Positions 5,581 to 16,300 of a stretch of 16,614 nt of DNA are shown piece by piece (position 1 is the stretch's first letter; each line of letters begins with the position of its first letter). The stretch comes from a bacterium (GTDB lineage: Bacteria; Patescibacteria; Gracilibacteria; 1-14-2-50-48-13). Under the pieces are notes generated by a model. The model did no database searches. It saw only the letters and a list, made by a program, of their open reading frames with translations, and was not told where the DNA came from. The DNA is taken from contig JAUIFW010000010.1 in NCBI GenBank assembly GCA_030430105.1, forward strand, positions 1 to 16,614, given 5' to 3'. A program made the translations under genes and the position numbers.

Positions 5581-6138
5581 TTAGGCGTAGACCATGTTGT
5601 GGAGGTCTGCGATGCGGTGCCATGCTGGTCCCTCCAAGTGGTCTTGCTCTCGGTCAGAGAGGTGTTCGATGGTGGAAAGGGCGTAGGTACCGCTTGGGGA
5701 AATTTTGTGAATATGGATGTTTCGAATTTCACCTGCCTTTGGATAGGTAGATACTTTATCTCCCTCTACGCACCATGAATAGGTATTGCTGTGCTCATGT
5801 GAATCATACTTGGCAATAGCGGGGAGCTTGTGAAGCTCCGTCTCGAGTTCCTTTCCAGTAAATCGTGCTGCGATAGTTCGCTCACCATTATGTCCTACGC
5901 ATAGCACTGATCCTTGATGATACCCAACTACCTCCATGTGCATATCTTGTCCTAGTTCATTTTTTACGGTTACTAGGCGTCCTACGGGGAATTGGTTTCG
6001 TACTTCTTCACTACAATCTAGACCAAGTAAGACTTTCAGCTTGGTGAGTACTGTTTCCTTGTTTCGAGTAAGAAGATGACGCTGCTCGGGAAGAGTCTTG
6101 GCTAGAGTTACGTTGTGCCGTGGAGATAGGATTTCCAT
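5581..6138 (-). CDS. Hypothetical protein, 185 residues
   Basis: I do not recognise this protein. It is soluble, with a helical first third (residues ~12-55) followed by a mostly beta region (VGRLVTVKNELGQDMHMEVVGYHQGSVLCV near 52-80), then alternating strands rich in His and Glu and a short C-terminal helix. The middle part has the look of a small SH3/KOW-type barrel, but this is only an impression. The ATG has no Shine-Dalgarno (upstream ATATACCCTC), as with several other genes here. A terminator follows after the repeat block. It stands alone. Confidence 0.75.
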   Translation of the reverse strand: MEILSPRHNVTLAKTLPEQRHLLTRNKETVLTKLKVLLGLDCSEEVRNQFPVGRLVTVKNELGQDMHMEVVGYHQGSVLCVGHNGERTIAARFTGKELETELHKLPAIAKYDSHEHSNTYSWCVEGDKVSTYPKAGEIRNIHIHKISPSGTYALSTIEHLSDREQDHLEGPAWHRIADLHNMVYA

Positions 6139-6301
6139 GAGGGTATATTAGTATGTATATTTGTTTGAAGTTTGGCGTCCTTTAGTGTATTGACGAAAAA
6201 TTTCGTATAAGGATACCAGAAAGCGATAAAAAAAGCAAAAGCTTTTTTCATCGAATTATTAGTTGTTCAATTATTAATGATTAATTAATATTTAATGAAA
6301 T
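6139..6301. other. AT-rich intergenic region, no gene seen
   Basis: About 160 bases of AT-rich sequence. It contains a weak hairpin of A-runs and T-runs around GC-AAAA-GC (6229-6248) and overlapping palindromic words such as TTAATTAATA and AATTATTAAT (~6270-6295). The promoter of the 6138 gene should lie in its left part, but I see no convincing consensus. Confidence 0.5.
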
Positions 6302-6324
6302 AAAAAAGCGGCCTAGTAGGCCGC
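6302..6324 (-). terminator. Rho-independent terminator of the stalk lipoprotein gene
   Basis: GCGGCCT/AGGCCGC form a 7-bp GC-rich stem with a 3-base loop. On the minus strand it is followed directly by TTTTTTATTT. It lies 43 bases past the stop codon at 6367. Confidence 0.88.
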
Positions 6325-6366
6325 GGTGGGTCTCGCATTGGCGTGACCTCCTTTCTTTATATTTCC

Positions 6367-7122
6367 CTAGGGTGAGGAGTCAGTGTTTTTGACTTCACCT
6401 ACTACATCAGAGCTAGGGGTTGGCTCTGGGGTAGGACTATCTGAGGGCTCTGGGCTCTCAGGTGCCGTGGGTTGCGGCAGATCCAAGTCTGGGATCTCTG
6501 GAGGGTCGATGTTGTCGGTGTCCTCCACCGGTTCCTGAGTAGGTTCAGGAGTGGGTTCCGGTGTTGGTTCCTGGGTAGGAACCGGTTCCGGCTCGGGGAG
6601 AGCCGTGGGAGTGGGTGCCGGTGTGGGCTCCGCGTCCTCCCAGACTTCGTTTCCTGTGTAGGATGATGAAGTCGTTGGTGGTTCCCAAGGATTGCTTGGG
6701 GGTGAGGGGAAGCTTGACTCGAAAGAGCTTGATCCGCTTCCTGAGCTACCTCCATAGCTTTCCCACTCTGGGGGTGTACCATACCCACTTGTATAGAGAT
6801 CTCCGGGAGGAGAGGGTAAGGTACTATTGGTTGGTGCAGCGCTGAACGTAGGCACTGTTTCGACTATGATGGGTCGATCCAGTGCTCTGAGAGCTGTGTC
6901 TCGTGCAGCTTCCGCTGCTGCGAGATTGCTTCGCAGGTTGGTAATTGATTCCAAGGCATCCTGGTATTCTTCCAGGGGTACCGTTGGTTTCTCCTCCTCC
7001 AATATTTCAACCTCTTGGGTCTCAATTTTAGAGGGAAGATCGGTGCCTCCGAGGGTATCGGGCTGTACTCCGCAACCACTGAGTAAGATTCCTGCGGCCA
7101 ACATAGAAAAGAAATGTTTCAT
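6367..7122 (-). CDS. Lipoprotein with long Pro/Thr/Glu-rich stalk
   Basis: A 251-residue protein. I chose the ATG at 7122 because AGGAG lies six bases upstream and the product then begins MKHFFSMLAAGILLSGC, a clean lipoprotein signal with the lipidated Cys at about 17. Upstream in-frame codons to 7227 cross the promoter. After a short linker, residues ~45-80 form a helix (EEYQDALESITNLRSNLAAA). A Ser/Gly/Pro-rich region follows, and the last ~90 residues are dominated by Pro-Thr-Glu repeats (EPTPEPTPEPTQEP). This resembles a disordered stalk crossing a wall or S-layer. There is no catalytic domain. It lies directly downstream of the giant SLH gene on the same strand, but a terminator and a strong promoter separate them. 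Confidence 0.87.
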   Translation of the reverse strand: MKHFFSMLAAGILLSGCGVQPDTLGGTDLPSKIETQEVEILEEEKPTVPLEEYQDALESITNLRSNLAAAEAARDTALRALDRPIIVETVPTFSAAPTNSTLPSPPGDLYTSGYGTPPEWESYGGSSGSGSSSFESSFPSPPSNPWEPPTTSSSYTGNEVWEDAEPTPAPTPTALPEPEPVPTQEPTPEPTPEPTQEPVEDTDNIDPPEIPDLDLPQPTAPESPEPSDSPTPEPTPSSDVVGEVKNTDSSP

Positions 7123-7186
7123 TCCCTTCTCCTTTCTAAAAAAATTACTTTGATTTTTTGATCCCACTTCAAGAGTGGAATAGAGT

Positions 7187-7214
7187 ATTTTACATATATT
7201 GTATATATTGTCAA
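7187..7214 (-). promoter_or_regulatory. Consensus promoter of the stalk lipoprotein gene
   Basis: On the minus strand a perfect TTGACA (7214-7209) and TAAAAT (7192-7187) are separated by 16 bases. The leader to the ATG at 7122 is about 60 bases and contains a small CCACT/AGTGG stem. Confidence 0.75.
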
Positions 7215-7257
7215 ATATATTTGTCATAAAATGCTTTGGAATAAGTGGATTGTATTG

Positions 7258-7285
7258 AAAAAAGCAGCCAAACGGCTGCTTTTTT
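7258..7285. terminator. Bidirectional terminator after the giant SLH gene
   Basis: GCAGCC/GGCTGC form a 6-bp stem around AAAC, flanked by six A on the left and six T on the right, so it works on both strands. On the minus strand it lies 19 bases past the stop of the giant gene. Confidence 0.88.
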
Positions 7286-7303
7286 CTTGTCCAAGTTCTT
7301 TGT

Positions 7304-10300
7304 TTACTCGGGGAACTGAACCTGATAGGTACCGGCAGAAGTGGTTTCTACTGGGTAGGTGAGTCCTAGTTTCTCGATCACACGAGCGAGGAGCGTCGCT
7401 GCCTCACCTCGGAGGATCTGCTCTCCTGGAGCAAAGAGTCTTCGACCATCTACTTCACGTCCAGTGATGAGACCATTTCGTACTGCGTAGTACACATATG
7501 GTGCATACCAATTGTCCACTGGCACATCCTCGAGGATAGCATAGGTGAAGCTTGGGTTTGCTGTTCGGAAGAAGTTGTACTCCGTTGCGATAGTTCGCTC
7601 AGCCTCAGCTCTCGCTGCACTATCTGTGAGCGTGCTGTCTGCAGCCTTTTCTGCGGCCATGGCTGTTGCTACGGCGATCACCTTGGCTGCTTCAGAACGG
7701 AGGATAGAGTTTCCTGCTCGGAAGGTTCGATCCTGGTACCCTGTGAAGAGTCCAATTTGGTTGAGAGCACGTACTGGCTGATAGAACCAATCATTGATTC
7801 TCACGTCTACAAGGTCAGGAGCTGCGCTTGAGTTCGCAGTCTCGATGAGGTACGTATTCTTGGTAAGCTTCGCAAACTCTGCTCGGTTTACTGGGTTACC
7901 TGGACGGAAGGTTCTGTCTGGGTATCCAGTCATGATTGCTCGTTGCTGTAGCGCAAGAATTGGTACGTAAGCAAAGTTTGAGCTATCTACATCTACGAGT
8001 GAGCTATCTGCTGAAGGACAGGTTGGAGGACAGAATTGAGTCGTTCCAGTTGTTGTATTGTCTCCAGTATTATCTCCTACTGTTTGGATTGGCTCTACAT
8101 TCTGGATGTATCCTGGAGCAGTGCTCGCAAGAAGTGTACTTGGTACGTTGAGCTTCTGATTGCTATCGTTTTGCTTGATGTCTGTACTGATTGCATCCCC
8201 GCTGATTACAAGGGATCCAGATGTCTTTGTAGCCTCATTGTTGGCTGCGATCACCCATGCGTATACAGCATTTTCATTTGCCTTGATGGATGTCTGCGCT
8301 AGGTAGGTTCGGTCATTGACTGCTCCTGCTGTGGCACATACTGCGCTTCCTCCTGTCTTGGCATAACACATGGCAATAGGGATCTGACGAGCGATTGGAC
8401 TATTCATCACAATTCGCGCATTCATGGTGTCTCCTGATACTCGCTCCCATGTGATAGACTTGAAGTTCATGGTTACCTCCTGACTTGTCGCAGCAGGCTT
8501 GAGACTCTCAGTCTGCACCTTGATGGTCGCATTTTCGTCCTTTTCTGTGATCGTTACCGCGATTGGCTCATCAGCAGCAGGTTCGATACCGAGAGTACCC
8601 TTGGTATTGAGCGGTGTATCTCCTACTACAAGTTGCCAGTCGTAGAGGTTTGCTGTATCCGCTGCTATCTCAGTCTTTACAAGGAACACTCCCTTATCTG
8701 TTCGCTCTGCGTCCACACAAGTGGCCGCTGCGATAGAGTCGCTCAGTCTATAACAAATCTTGAGATCAACTTCAGCTGGTAGGTCCTTGCCGAGGTCAAT
8801 AGTAGCCTCCATCTTTCCATCCTTATTTTCAAAGCTTACGTCGCTTACATCTACCTTCAGATCGGTGGTGCCATCATTGTTTTCCGTCTTTTCTACCTCT
8901 CCTACAGTTTGATCACCTCCATTTTGCTGGTTTTGTGATGCAGCTGCTGTGGTAAACTCAACGGTCTTTGACTCTGTGAGCTCTGCTTCGTTCGTAGCCG
9001 TTACCTTCAGCGTATAGGCAGTACCTGCAGGTAGGGAAGCACTGATGTTCTTTGAGAAGGCATCTGCATTATCCTCACCTGGAAGGCTAAGCTCCATCGC
9101 AACTTCTTCATCACTTGCAAAGGCTCCATCAGCATTCAGGTACTTACCAGTTGCTTCGTTCTTGAGACTGTAGGTAAAGCTTGTGATCGCCGATTCTTCG
9201 TCCTTCACCGTACCTTCAATCTTGGTAAGGGAAGTAGACTCGATGCTTGGCTTTGTGATGGCAAGTTCTGGCTTGGTTGTATCCACGTCCGTGTTTTCAC
9301 CCAGAAGGGTAAAGGTTGCCGTGTCACTTCCAAGGTTTCCTGCTGTGTCCACTGCGTACACGGTTAGGGTGTACTCACCGGCCTCAGTAAGGCTCTTTGT
9401 GATGCCAAAGGTATTTGCTGCGTTGATGGTCAGTGGGAACTTCACTTCGGCCGTGCCATTGAATGCACCGTTTTCTCCAAGGCTAGTGAGCCATGTTTCT
9501 CCCTTCTTGAGAGAGAACTCGCTACTCGCTACCGCTACGTTATCGAGGATGGTTCCTGTCATACTAGCAACGATTTCGTTACCAGCTTCTATAGGGTTTA
9601 CAATAGAGACGTTTGGTCCCTCTGTATCCTCTTCTGGGGTAGAGAAGCTTACGGATGCTTCCGTGGTTAGACTTGCTTCATTTGTCGTAAACACTGTTAC
9701 GGTGAAGTTTGTTCCAGCTGAGAGTACAAGATCCATTTCCTTGCTAAAGCTTCCTTCAGCATTGGTTTCTGGATTTGGGATATGCTCAGCCATATTGAGC
9801 TTGATAGCGTTTTCACTTGCTATGAAGGCTCCTTCAGTACCCAAATATAGTCCGTCTGACTCACGCTTGATCGCGTAGGTAAGGGAAGTGATCTGACTCT
9901 CAGCATCTACTACCGTACCTGCGATGCTAGACAGGGTAGTTGCCTCAGCCGTTGGGCTTGTTAGGCTAAGTACTGGTTCTGTCGTATCTGGTGACTCAGG
10001 AGTTTCGATATTGAAGGTTCGAATCTTTTGGTTTGGATTACCTTCTGTATCAACAGCTCGAAGTTTGAACGTGTAGCTTCCTTCGTCTGTTAGTGCTTCT
10101 GAGAACTCTACAGTCCAACTATCTGAGTCGAGTGTAATTTCATGGAATACTTCATCTGTACTTGTCCATCCAAATACTCCGTCAGTTTCTGCATAGTAAT
10201 GGGTACCGTTGAAGAGAGAGTACTCTACAAGTTCAACATCGCTCATCTCGTCATTTGCGGTACCAAAGATGCTGGTAATGCTTGCAGCAATGGCTCCATT

Positions 10301-13300
10301 TTCTGATGGGGAAGCGATTTCGATGCTTGGTCCCTCGGTATCTGGTGCAGCTTCTGTTGTAAAGGTGAACGGCGCTGTAGCTCCTTGATTGTTAAACTCA
10401 TCTCTATAGAGGAATATGAGTGAGTAGGTTGTAGATGGAGCGAGTTCACCTGTAAACTCTGCAGTCCATTCCTGTGGCTCACTTAAGTCTCCAGCGGGGA
10501 ACGCAATATCGTTGTTGATTGCGTCTTCGATAGTATCCACACTCTCAAAGCTTTCGGTATTTGCGTTCCAGTACAAGATAGGTGTTGTATCTTCCGTATT
10601 GAGTCTGTATTGGAAGTACTCTAGTGCTGAATCATCTTGGATTGTTCCTCGAATGGTTCCAAGTGTTGTATCACCTTCTGCAGGAGATGTAAGAGTCCAC
10701 ACTGGAGCTTCCTCATCTGCTGGCTCCTCAGGCGCTGGTGTTTCTACCGTAAACGTTCTTGTTACTTCTGCAGCTTCGTTGAAGGCAATATCCCGCGCAT
10801 TGAGGGTTACGGTGTACGTATGTACTCCTGGCTCCGTAGGACCTGCTAGGGTTACGGGAATACTCCACGAACTATCTGTAGCAACTACATCAATCATTTC
10901 TACGTTTTCTGTTGTTCCGTCTGGATTGATAGGGTTGCCGTTGCGTGTAAGGGTAGCCACGAAGTCTCGGATGTTATCTTCCTCAATAGTTCCTGAGATT
11001 GTCGTTACCGTTGTCTTCTTGTTGCTTCCTGCACCTGGGTTGAGTACGGAAATTACTGGCTCTGCATCGTCTGTCTCTTCGAAGTATGCATTGTCTAGCG
11101 TATGCGTGCTTTCAGTGTTTGAGAGTACTGTATTGCTTACGCTGTTACCTTCTGTAGTTTCTTCAATAGTGAAGGTACCTCCTACATTCAATTCTTCTCC
11201 TTCTAGACTAAGGAACCACTCATAGTCTCCGGCAGGGTAGCTGTTTTCGATAAATGTGGTGTATCCAGCCTCAGGCAGCTGTTCCATTTCAAAACACTCT
11301 ATGAGATCTAGTGTGTCGATACAGAACTCTACAAGGAGATTGCTTGGTAGGTAGTCTAGGGTTGTGATCGTTGGTACTAGGTACTCTGTCTCGAGCAGGC
11401 TTGAGATCTGGAGGTCCATAGGCTCTTCGATACCTGCCATGGTTACTGTTGATGTTCCATCCGTATTGTCTGTTACTTCTGCTGGAACCTTTGGTTCCTC
11501 TACTGGTTCTGGCTCTACAAAGGCAGTGATGGAAAGCCCTCGTACTTCTGAGTTTGTCGTAACTTTTCCATCGCTAACCTGAATGAGGTACCAGTAGTCA
11601 CCGATAGGGTAGGTGTGTGTATGACTCATTGACTCAGCGGACCCAGCCGGCATTTCGATACCAGTTGTGAGTACTGTTTCTGCTGTTGGCGTTTCTTCAT
11701 CTGCTGTAGCTTTCGCTAGCCAAATATGCTTGAAGCTTAGTGCGTCTCCATCTGAATCCTCTGCAGTCCATGTATGCGTAACCTCTACAGAAGTTTCTTC
11801 AGAAGAAGTTGCTTCGAAGTTTGCACCATTTGCAGGGGCTGTGAGTTCCATTGTTGGTGCTTCGTTGTCCGTAATAGTGTCCAAGACTACGGTTTCGCTT
11901 CCTCCTTCTGGCTCTACTACAGGAGCTGCTTTGGTTGTCAATGTCTTGATTGCTCCCTCAGCATTTCTCCAATCAATATCCCGCTCTGTGCTTTCTCCGA
12001 TGAACCGTACTTTGAAGGTATAGCTTGTTTCTGGGCTAAGTCCGGAAACGGTTTGTACAAAATTCCATGTTCCACTTCCGTCACCTGTTGGTACGAATGT
12101 AGGAGTCGAGCTTGATGAACTTTCAGATGCTTTACTGTACAGAATCTTGAGTTCAGATCCCTCGATGTTTCTAAACTGTCCCGCGAGCTTTATGCTCGTA
12201 TCATTGATAGCCACAGCTTGCATTTCAAACTGCTCGAGCTCTGGATCTTCCTCTGGTGGCTCAGGTAGCGGTGCCACTACTTGGAACGGTGCTTCTACGA
12301 GTGCCTTTGTGTATCCATTTGTTTGGAATACCCGTAGGATGTAGGTTTTACTTTCGCTGTTATCAAGCGTGTCTGCTGGGGAAGAGAACGTGAGTGTGTC
12401 TTCGGCTTTGCTCATGCTAAAGGTTCGTACACCAGCTGATGGATTTTCAAGCTCTGATACTTCTAGTCGAAGTGCCACATTTCCACCCGCACTTGAGTCT
12501 AGATGCTCTGCAAAGAAGTTCACTTGGTAGTTGTTTCTTCCATCCTCTAGCTCCGTGGTCGTGATCGTGATAGGGGACTGTCCTTCTTCTGTTGTAGCTT
12601 TGAAGTACTGGGTGTCGTCTTCAGGGACAATAACCTGTGGCTGATAGTAGACAGGATCATTGGTGTTTGTTGCAAAGAATCCTAGATCTTGAGGTACGGT
12701 AAATGACTGTCCATTCTGCTCGATGATAGTGCTTACGCCAGAACTTGATGTGGTTCTGATCTTGTAGAGTACTGTATACTCTTCGCCAGTTTCTAGCTGA
12801 CTGTAGAGTACTTCGCCGATGTGATTTCCGGATGTGATAGACTTATGAGTTCCGAAGATGGGTGTGTCAGTTCCTCGTTTGCGTACTTCGTAACTTTCGA
12901 TGGAATTGAAGTCAGCAATAGTTCCTCCTGCTATCAGAAGTTCTACACCTGTTTCAGCACTGTTTTGCCTCGTTGAACGTGCAGGAGCTGTAGTAGTATT
13001 GAAACTTTCGTCCTTTGCAAAGAGGGTGAGGGGGTTGTACTCGAGGTCAACTACTCCTGATACTCCTGTATCATCGTCAGCTACCGTAAGATTCCATGCA
13101 ACTTGCTTATCACTATCGTATCGAATAGGGAGTACTCCCTCAAAACTCTTGGTTGTAGCGTTGTAGCTGAGTGGAGTACATGTTGGAGAGGCTCCTTCAA
13201 TACAAAGTTTTGTAAATCCTTGTGCTGCAGCAGGGAAGTTTGCTACGTTCACGGTGAGAGCTGTGTTGGCACTGTTTGCCGTGTCCTCTTGGAAGCCAAA

Positions 13301-16300
13301 GCTTACCTCTACATTTTTTGCATTGTAGTTGAGCTCTAGCATTCCTTCGTCTGGAACTTTTCTTTTGTTTACTGTGATAGTCGCTCCATTAATTCTCTCT
13401 GTAGTGAAGAGGTAGATTCCAGGTAGGAAAAACTTTCCATTTTCACGATCGATCAGTCTATTGCTTGCTGCAATATCTCGATCTAGTGGAATCCGGTACC
13501 CTCCATTGCTATGCGCTAGTACTTTTCCTTCATTGTTATAGAGGGTGAGGTCACCATCATTTGTTACAATACGAACAGATCTTGCCTCTTCCGTGTCACC
13601 ATATGCAGGTGCCTCACTGTTGTCATAGAGTTCTTTTGCGAAATAGTGCTCATACGGGTATGGCTTTGAACTACCACTACCAAGTGATTGATAGTCATTT
13701 GAACTACCGTTTCTAACTCTTCGGTCAGGCGATGAAATCGCAAAATCATCTTCACCAAAGGTAGCTTCCATATAGTACTTATTGTTCACCACATAGACGG
13801 TAGGTGCTCCAGCCTCATCTCGATCTATTCTTGAGTCTGCACTTGCGAAATCAAGGGTCACTTCTACATCATCCTTATCGAGAAGATTGATAGGGAGGTA
13901 GATGTAATTGTAATCGTCAGTCTCGAAATACGTGTCTGTTTCTACAGAACGGCTATAGCTTGCGAATTCTAAGAAATTCCATCCTTCCTCAGCAGTACCT
14001 GGGGTAAGCGAATAGGAGTTACTGAGTTCCGTATCTGGGGCGGTCTCCGTGATGGTCGCGTTAACTTCTCGTATGCTCCACACAACGTCACTTCCTGTTG
14101 CATTTCCAATACCAAGGGCAAGCCGACTTGCGTTGGCTGTGGATGCGTAGAAGGTATTTTCAAGCCTACCTACTTCACTTTCACCATTTTTTAGTATGAT
14201 ACGGTCGTTGCCTGGGTCGAAAACGACGGTGTAGACTGTGCTTCCACTAAAGCTATGTGAAATCTTTCTCTCCATGCTTTCACCTACAAGTGCACTGTTG
14301 CTCCACACGTCTGAAGTGGTGTTGAGAGGTGTATTTGCTGTACTACTTGCTAGGAGCTCATTTTGACAAATTGTCACAAAGGCCTCTTTGTCTTCTGTTG
14401 CCACTCGAATATATGCATTTTTTGTTCGTGTACATGGGGAAGAGAGACTAGCTTGGTCAATTGTTACCTCTACAAGGGACGTATTTGAGATACCTGCTTT
14501 TGTTTTGATATCTCTTTCTCCAAAGTCACTTCCAACCTCCATAGTAAACTCTTCTGTGCTGGAGTTAATGCTTCCAGTTCCTTCTCCAGAGGTATCCCAT
14601 CCTTGGAAGGTTGTGAATGAGTTGCTGTCGTATGGGAGGAGACGATAGGTCCTTGAAAATGTGATATTCTCTTGGTTTCTATCTTTGATATATGGTTTGA
14701 GCTGAACAGCAAAGTTTTTTAGGTATACTTTTTTGTAGTTTGTTCCTGAGGTCTGTGAGCCAAAAGCTATCGTAGTTCCACCCTCGTAGTATCTAGGAGC
14801 GGGATCTGTTTGAGGGACATTAATCGTGTACCCTGCAGAGGGGATTTCTATGGTGTTTTCGCCACTAACACCCTTATTGACTGTAATGCTAAGATTTTTG
14901 TCTTTTAGTACTCCGTTTACTGTCTGAATGTTTGTTCCAACTGGATAGATTTTTCGTAGGTACCAATGGTAATTTGTGCTTGAACTACTGGATCCTGATA
15001 GTTGAATGTCTGTGGTGGTATTCGAAACTTCAGATCTTGAGTCAAAATTGTCAAATACTGCTACTTCATTCCTACTAAAATATATTCTTAAATGTCCACC
15101 ATGCGCATTGGTAGGAATTTGAATGTATGGAGCATTCCCTGTAAAGAGATTATAGTAATAATAGTATGTACCTCTTTGATACCCGTAGTAGCTATAGTAA
15201 GGACTACTATAGTTATATACAGAGCTTCCAAAGGAGGGTAGTTGACTGAGGTCTAGGCTTGCCTCGAATTCTAACGCTTGATCTCCTTCTGGTATATCTA
15301 TGGGAAGGTACATTTCATTGGCGTTGTTGTTGAATTCAAATTCAATACCATTTGTTCCATTTGGTGAAGGTACAATTGACTTTCCAGTCTCGTGAAATAG
15401 CCAACCTTGACGCTCAACTTCCTTTTGAATTTCTACTGATTGTTCATAGTTGTAGGATGCATTGAACTGTTTTGCATCGTCATCCTCGTTGATAATTCTT
15501 GCATCGATGGTGTACCAATGTGTGGTTGTGGAAAGTCCATTATCCACGGTTTGGTCACTAGATGCTCCGAAGAAGATACCTGCTCCGTCTGCGGTTTGTG
15601 TGATAGCAGCTCGTGTATAAAAGGCGTTTTCAACATCAATAACCTCTTCACCAGTATCTTTGTTAATGAGAAGTAGGTGATTGGTTCCACTTTCGTCGAT
15701 GTACGCTAGGAGTCTAAATGGATCTCCTGATTCAAAATTCTCTATGCTTGCGAACTCTACGGTGAGAGGGGCAATAACGGTTGCGTCAGCAGGGTATCCT
15801 TCTGTTCCCTTGAATTCATTTACCCCTGCTTTTGTAAATACAAATTTATCTTCACAGATGGTAACTCCTCCTTCAAGGTCATCGGCAGTCCGGATCTTGA
15901 TATGCGCTCCTTCAGCGTGTAGACAATTGGAAACCTCAGTGTCAGCAGCAACATCCACCATGATGACGTTTTCTGCTAGGCTGTAGTCCCAATTGATAAA
16001 ATTCTTATAATACGAGTTTGATTTGTTTTCGGTATTTCTTGTGAACCGATATACTCCTTCTGCATCTTCGTTTGTAGAAGATGTTGAGTTGTTGTTCTCG
16101 TATTGCCATCCTTGCTCGGACGGACTGTTGTATGAGCTTTGATCTCCAAAGCTTGGAATATCCAATTTATAGTGCACGGCATAGTCATACGACTGCAATG
16201 CAGCTAGCCGGTCGGCTTCCGGATCGCTTCCTCCATCGAGTAGACTCGACTGAAGAAAGTTGCCAAGGCCGAAGTAGGCGATGGCTCCCAGAGCGAGGAT

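Noticed and set aside
7123..7227. N-terminal extension of the stalk lipoprotein to 7227
   Set aside because: It crosses the promoter (7187-7214) and hides the lipoprotein signal; the ATG at 7122 has a good ribosome site.
9183..9878. Long plus-strand open frame (231 codons)
   Set aside because: It is antisense to the Ig-repeat region of the giant gene; the low-complexity Ser/Val-rich product and lack of a start signal mark it as a shadow.
10512..11225. Long plus-strand open frame (237 codons)
   Set aside because: Same reason: it is antisense to the giant gene, with a Ser/Val-rich product and no independent signals.
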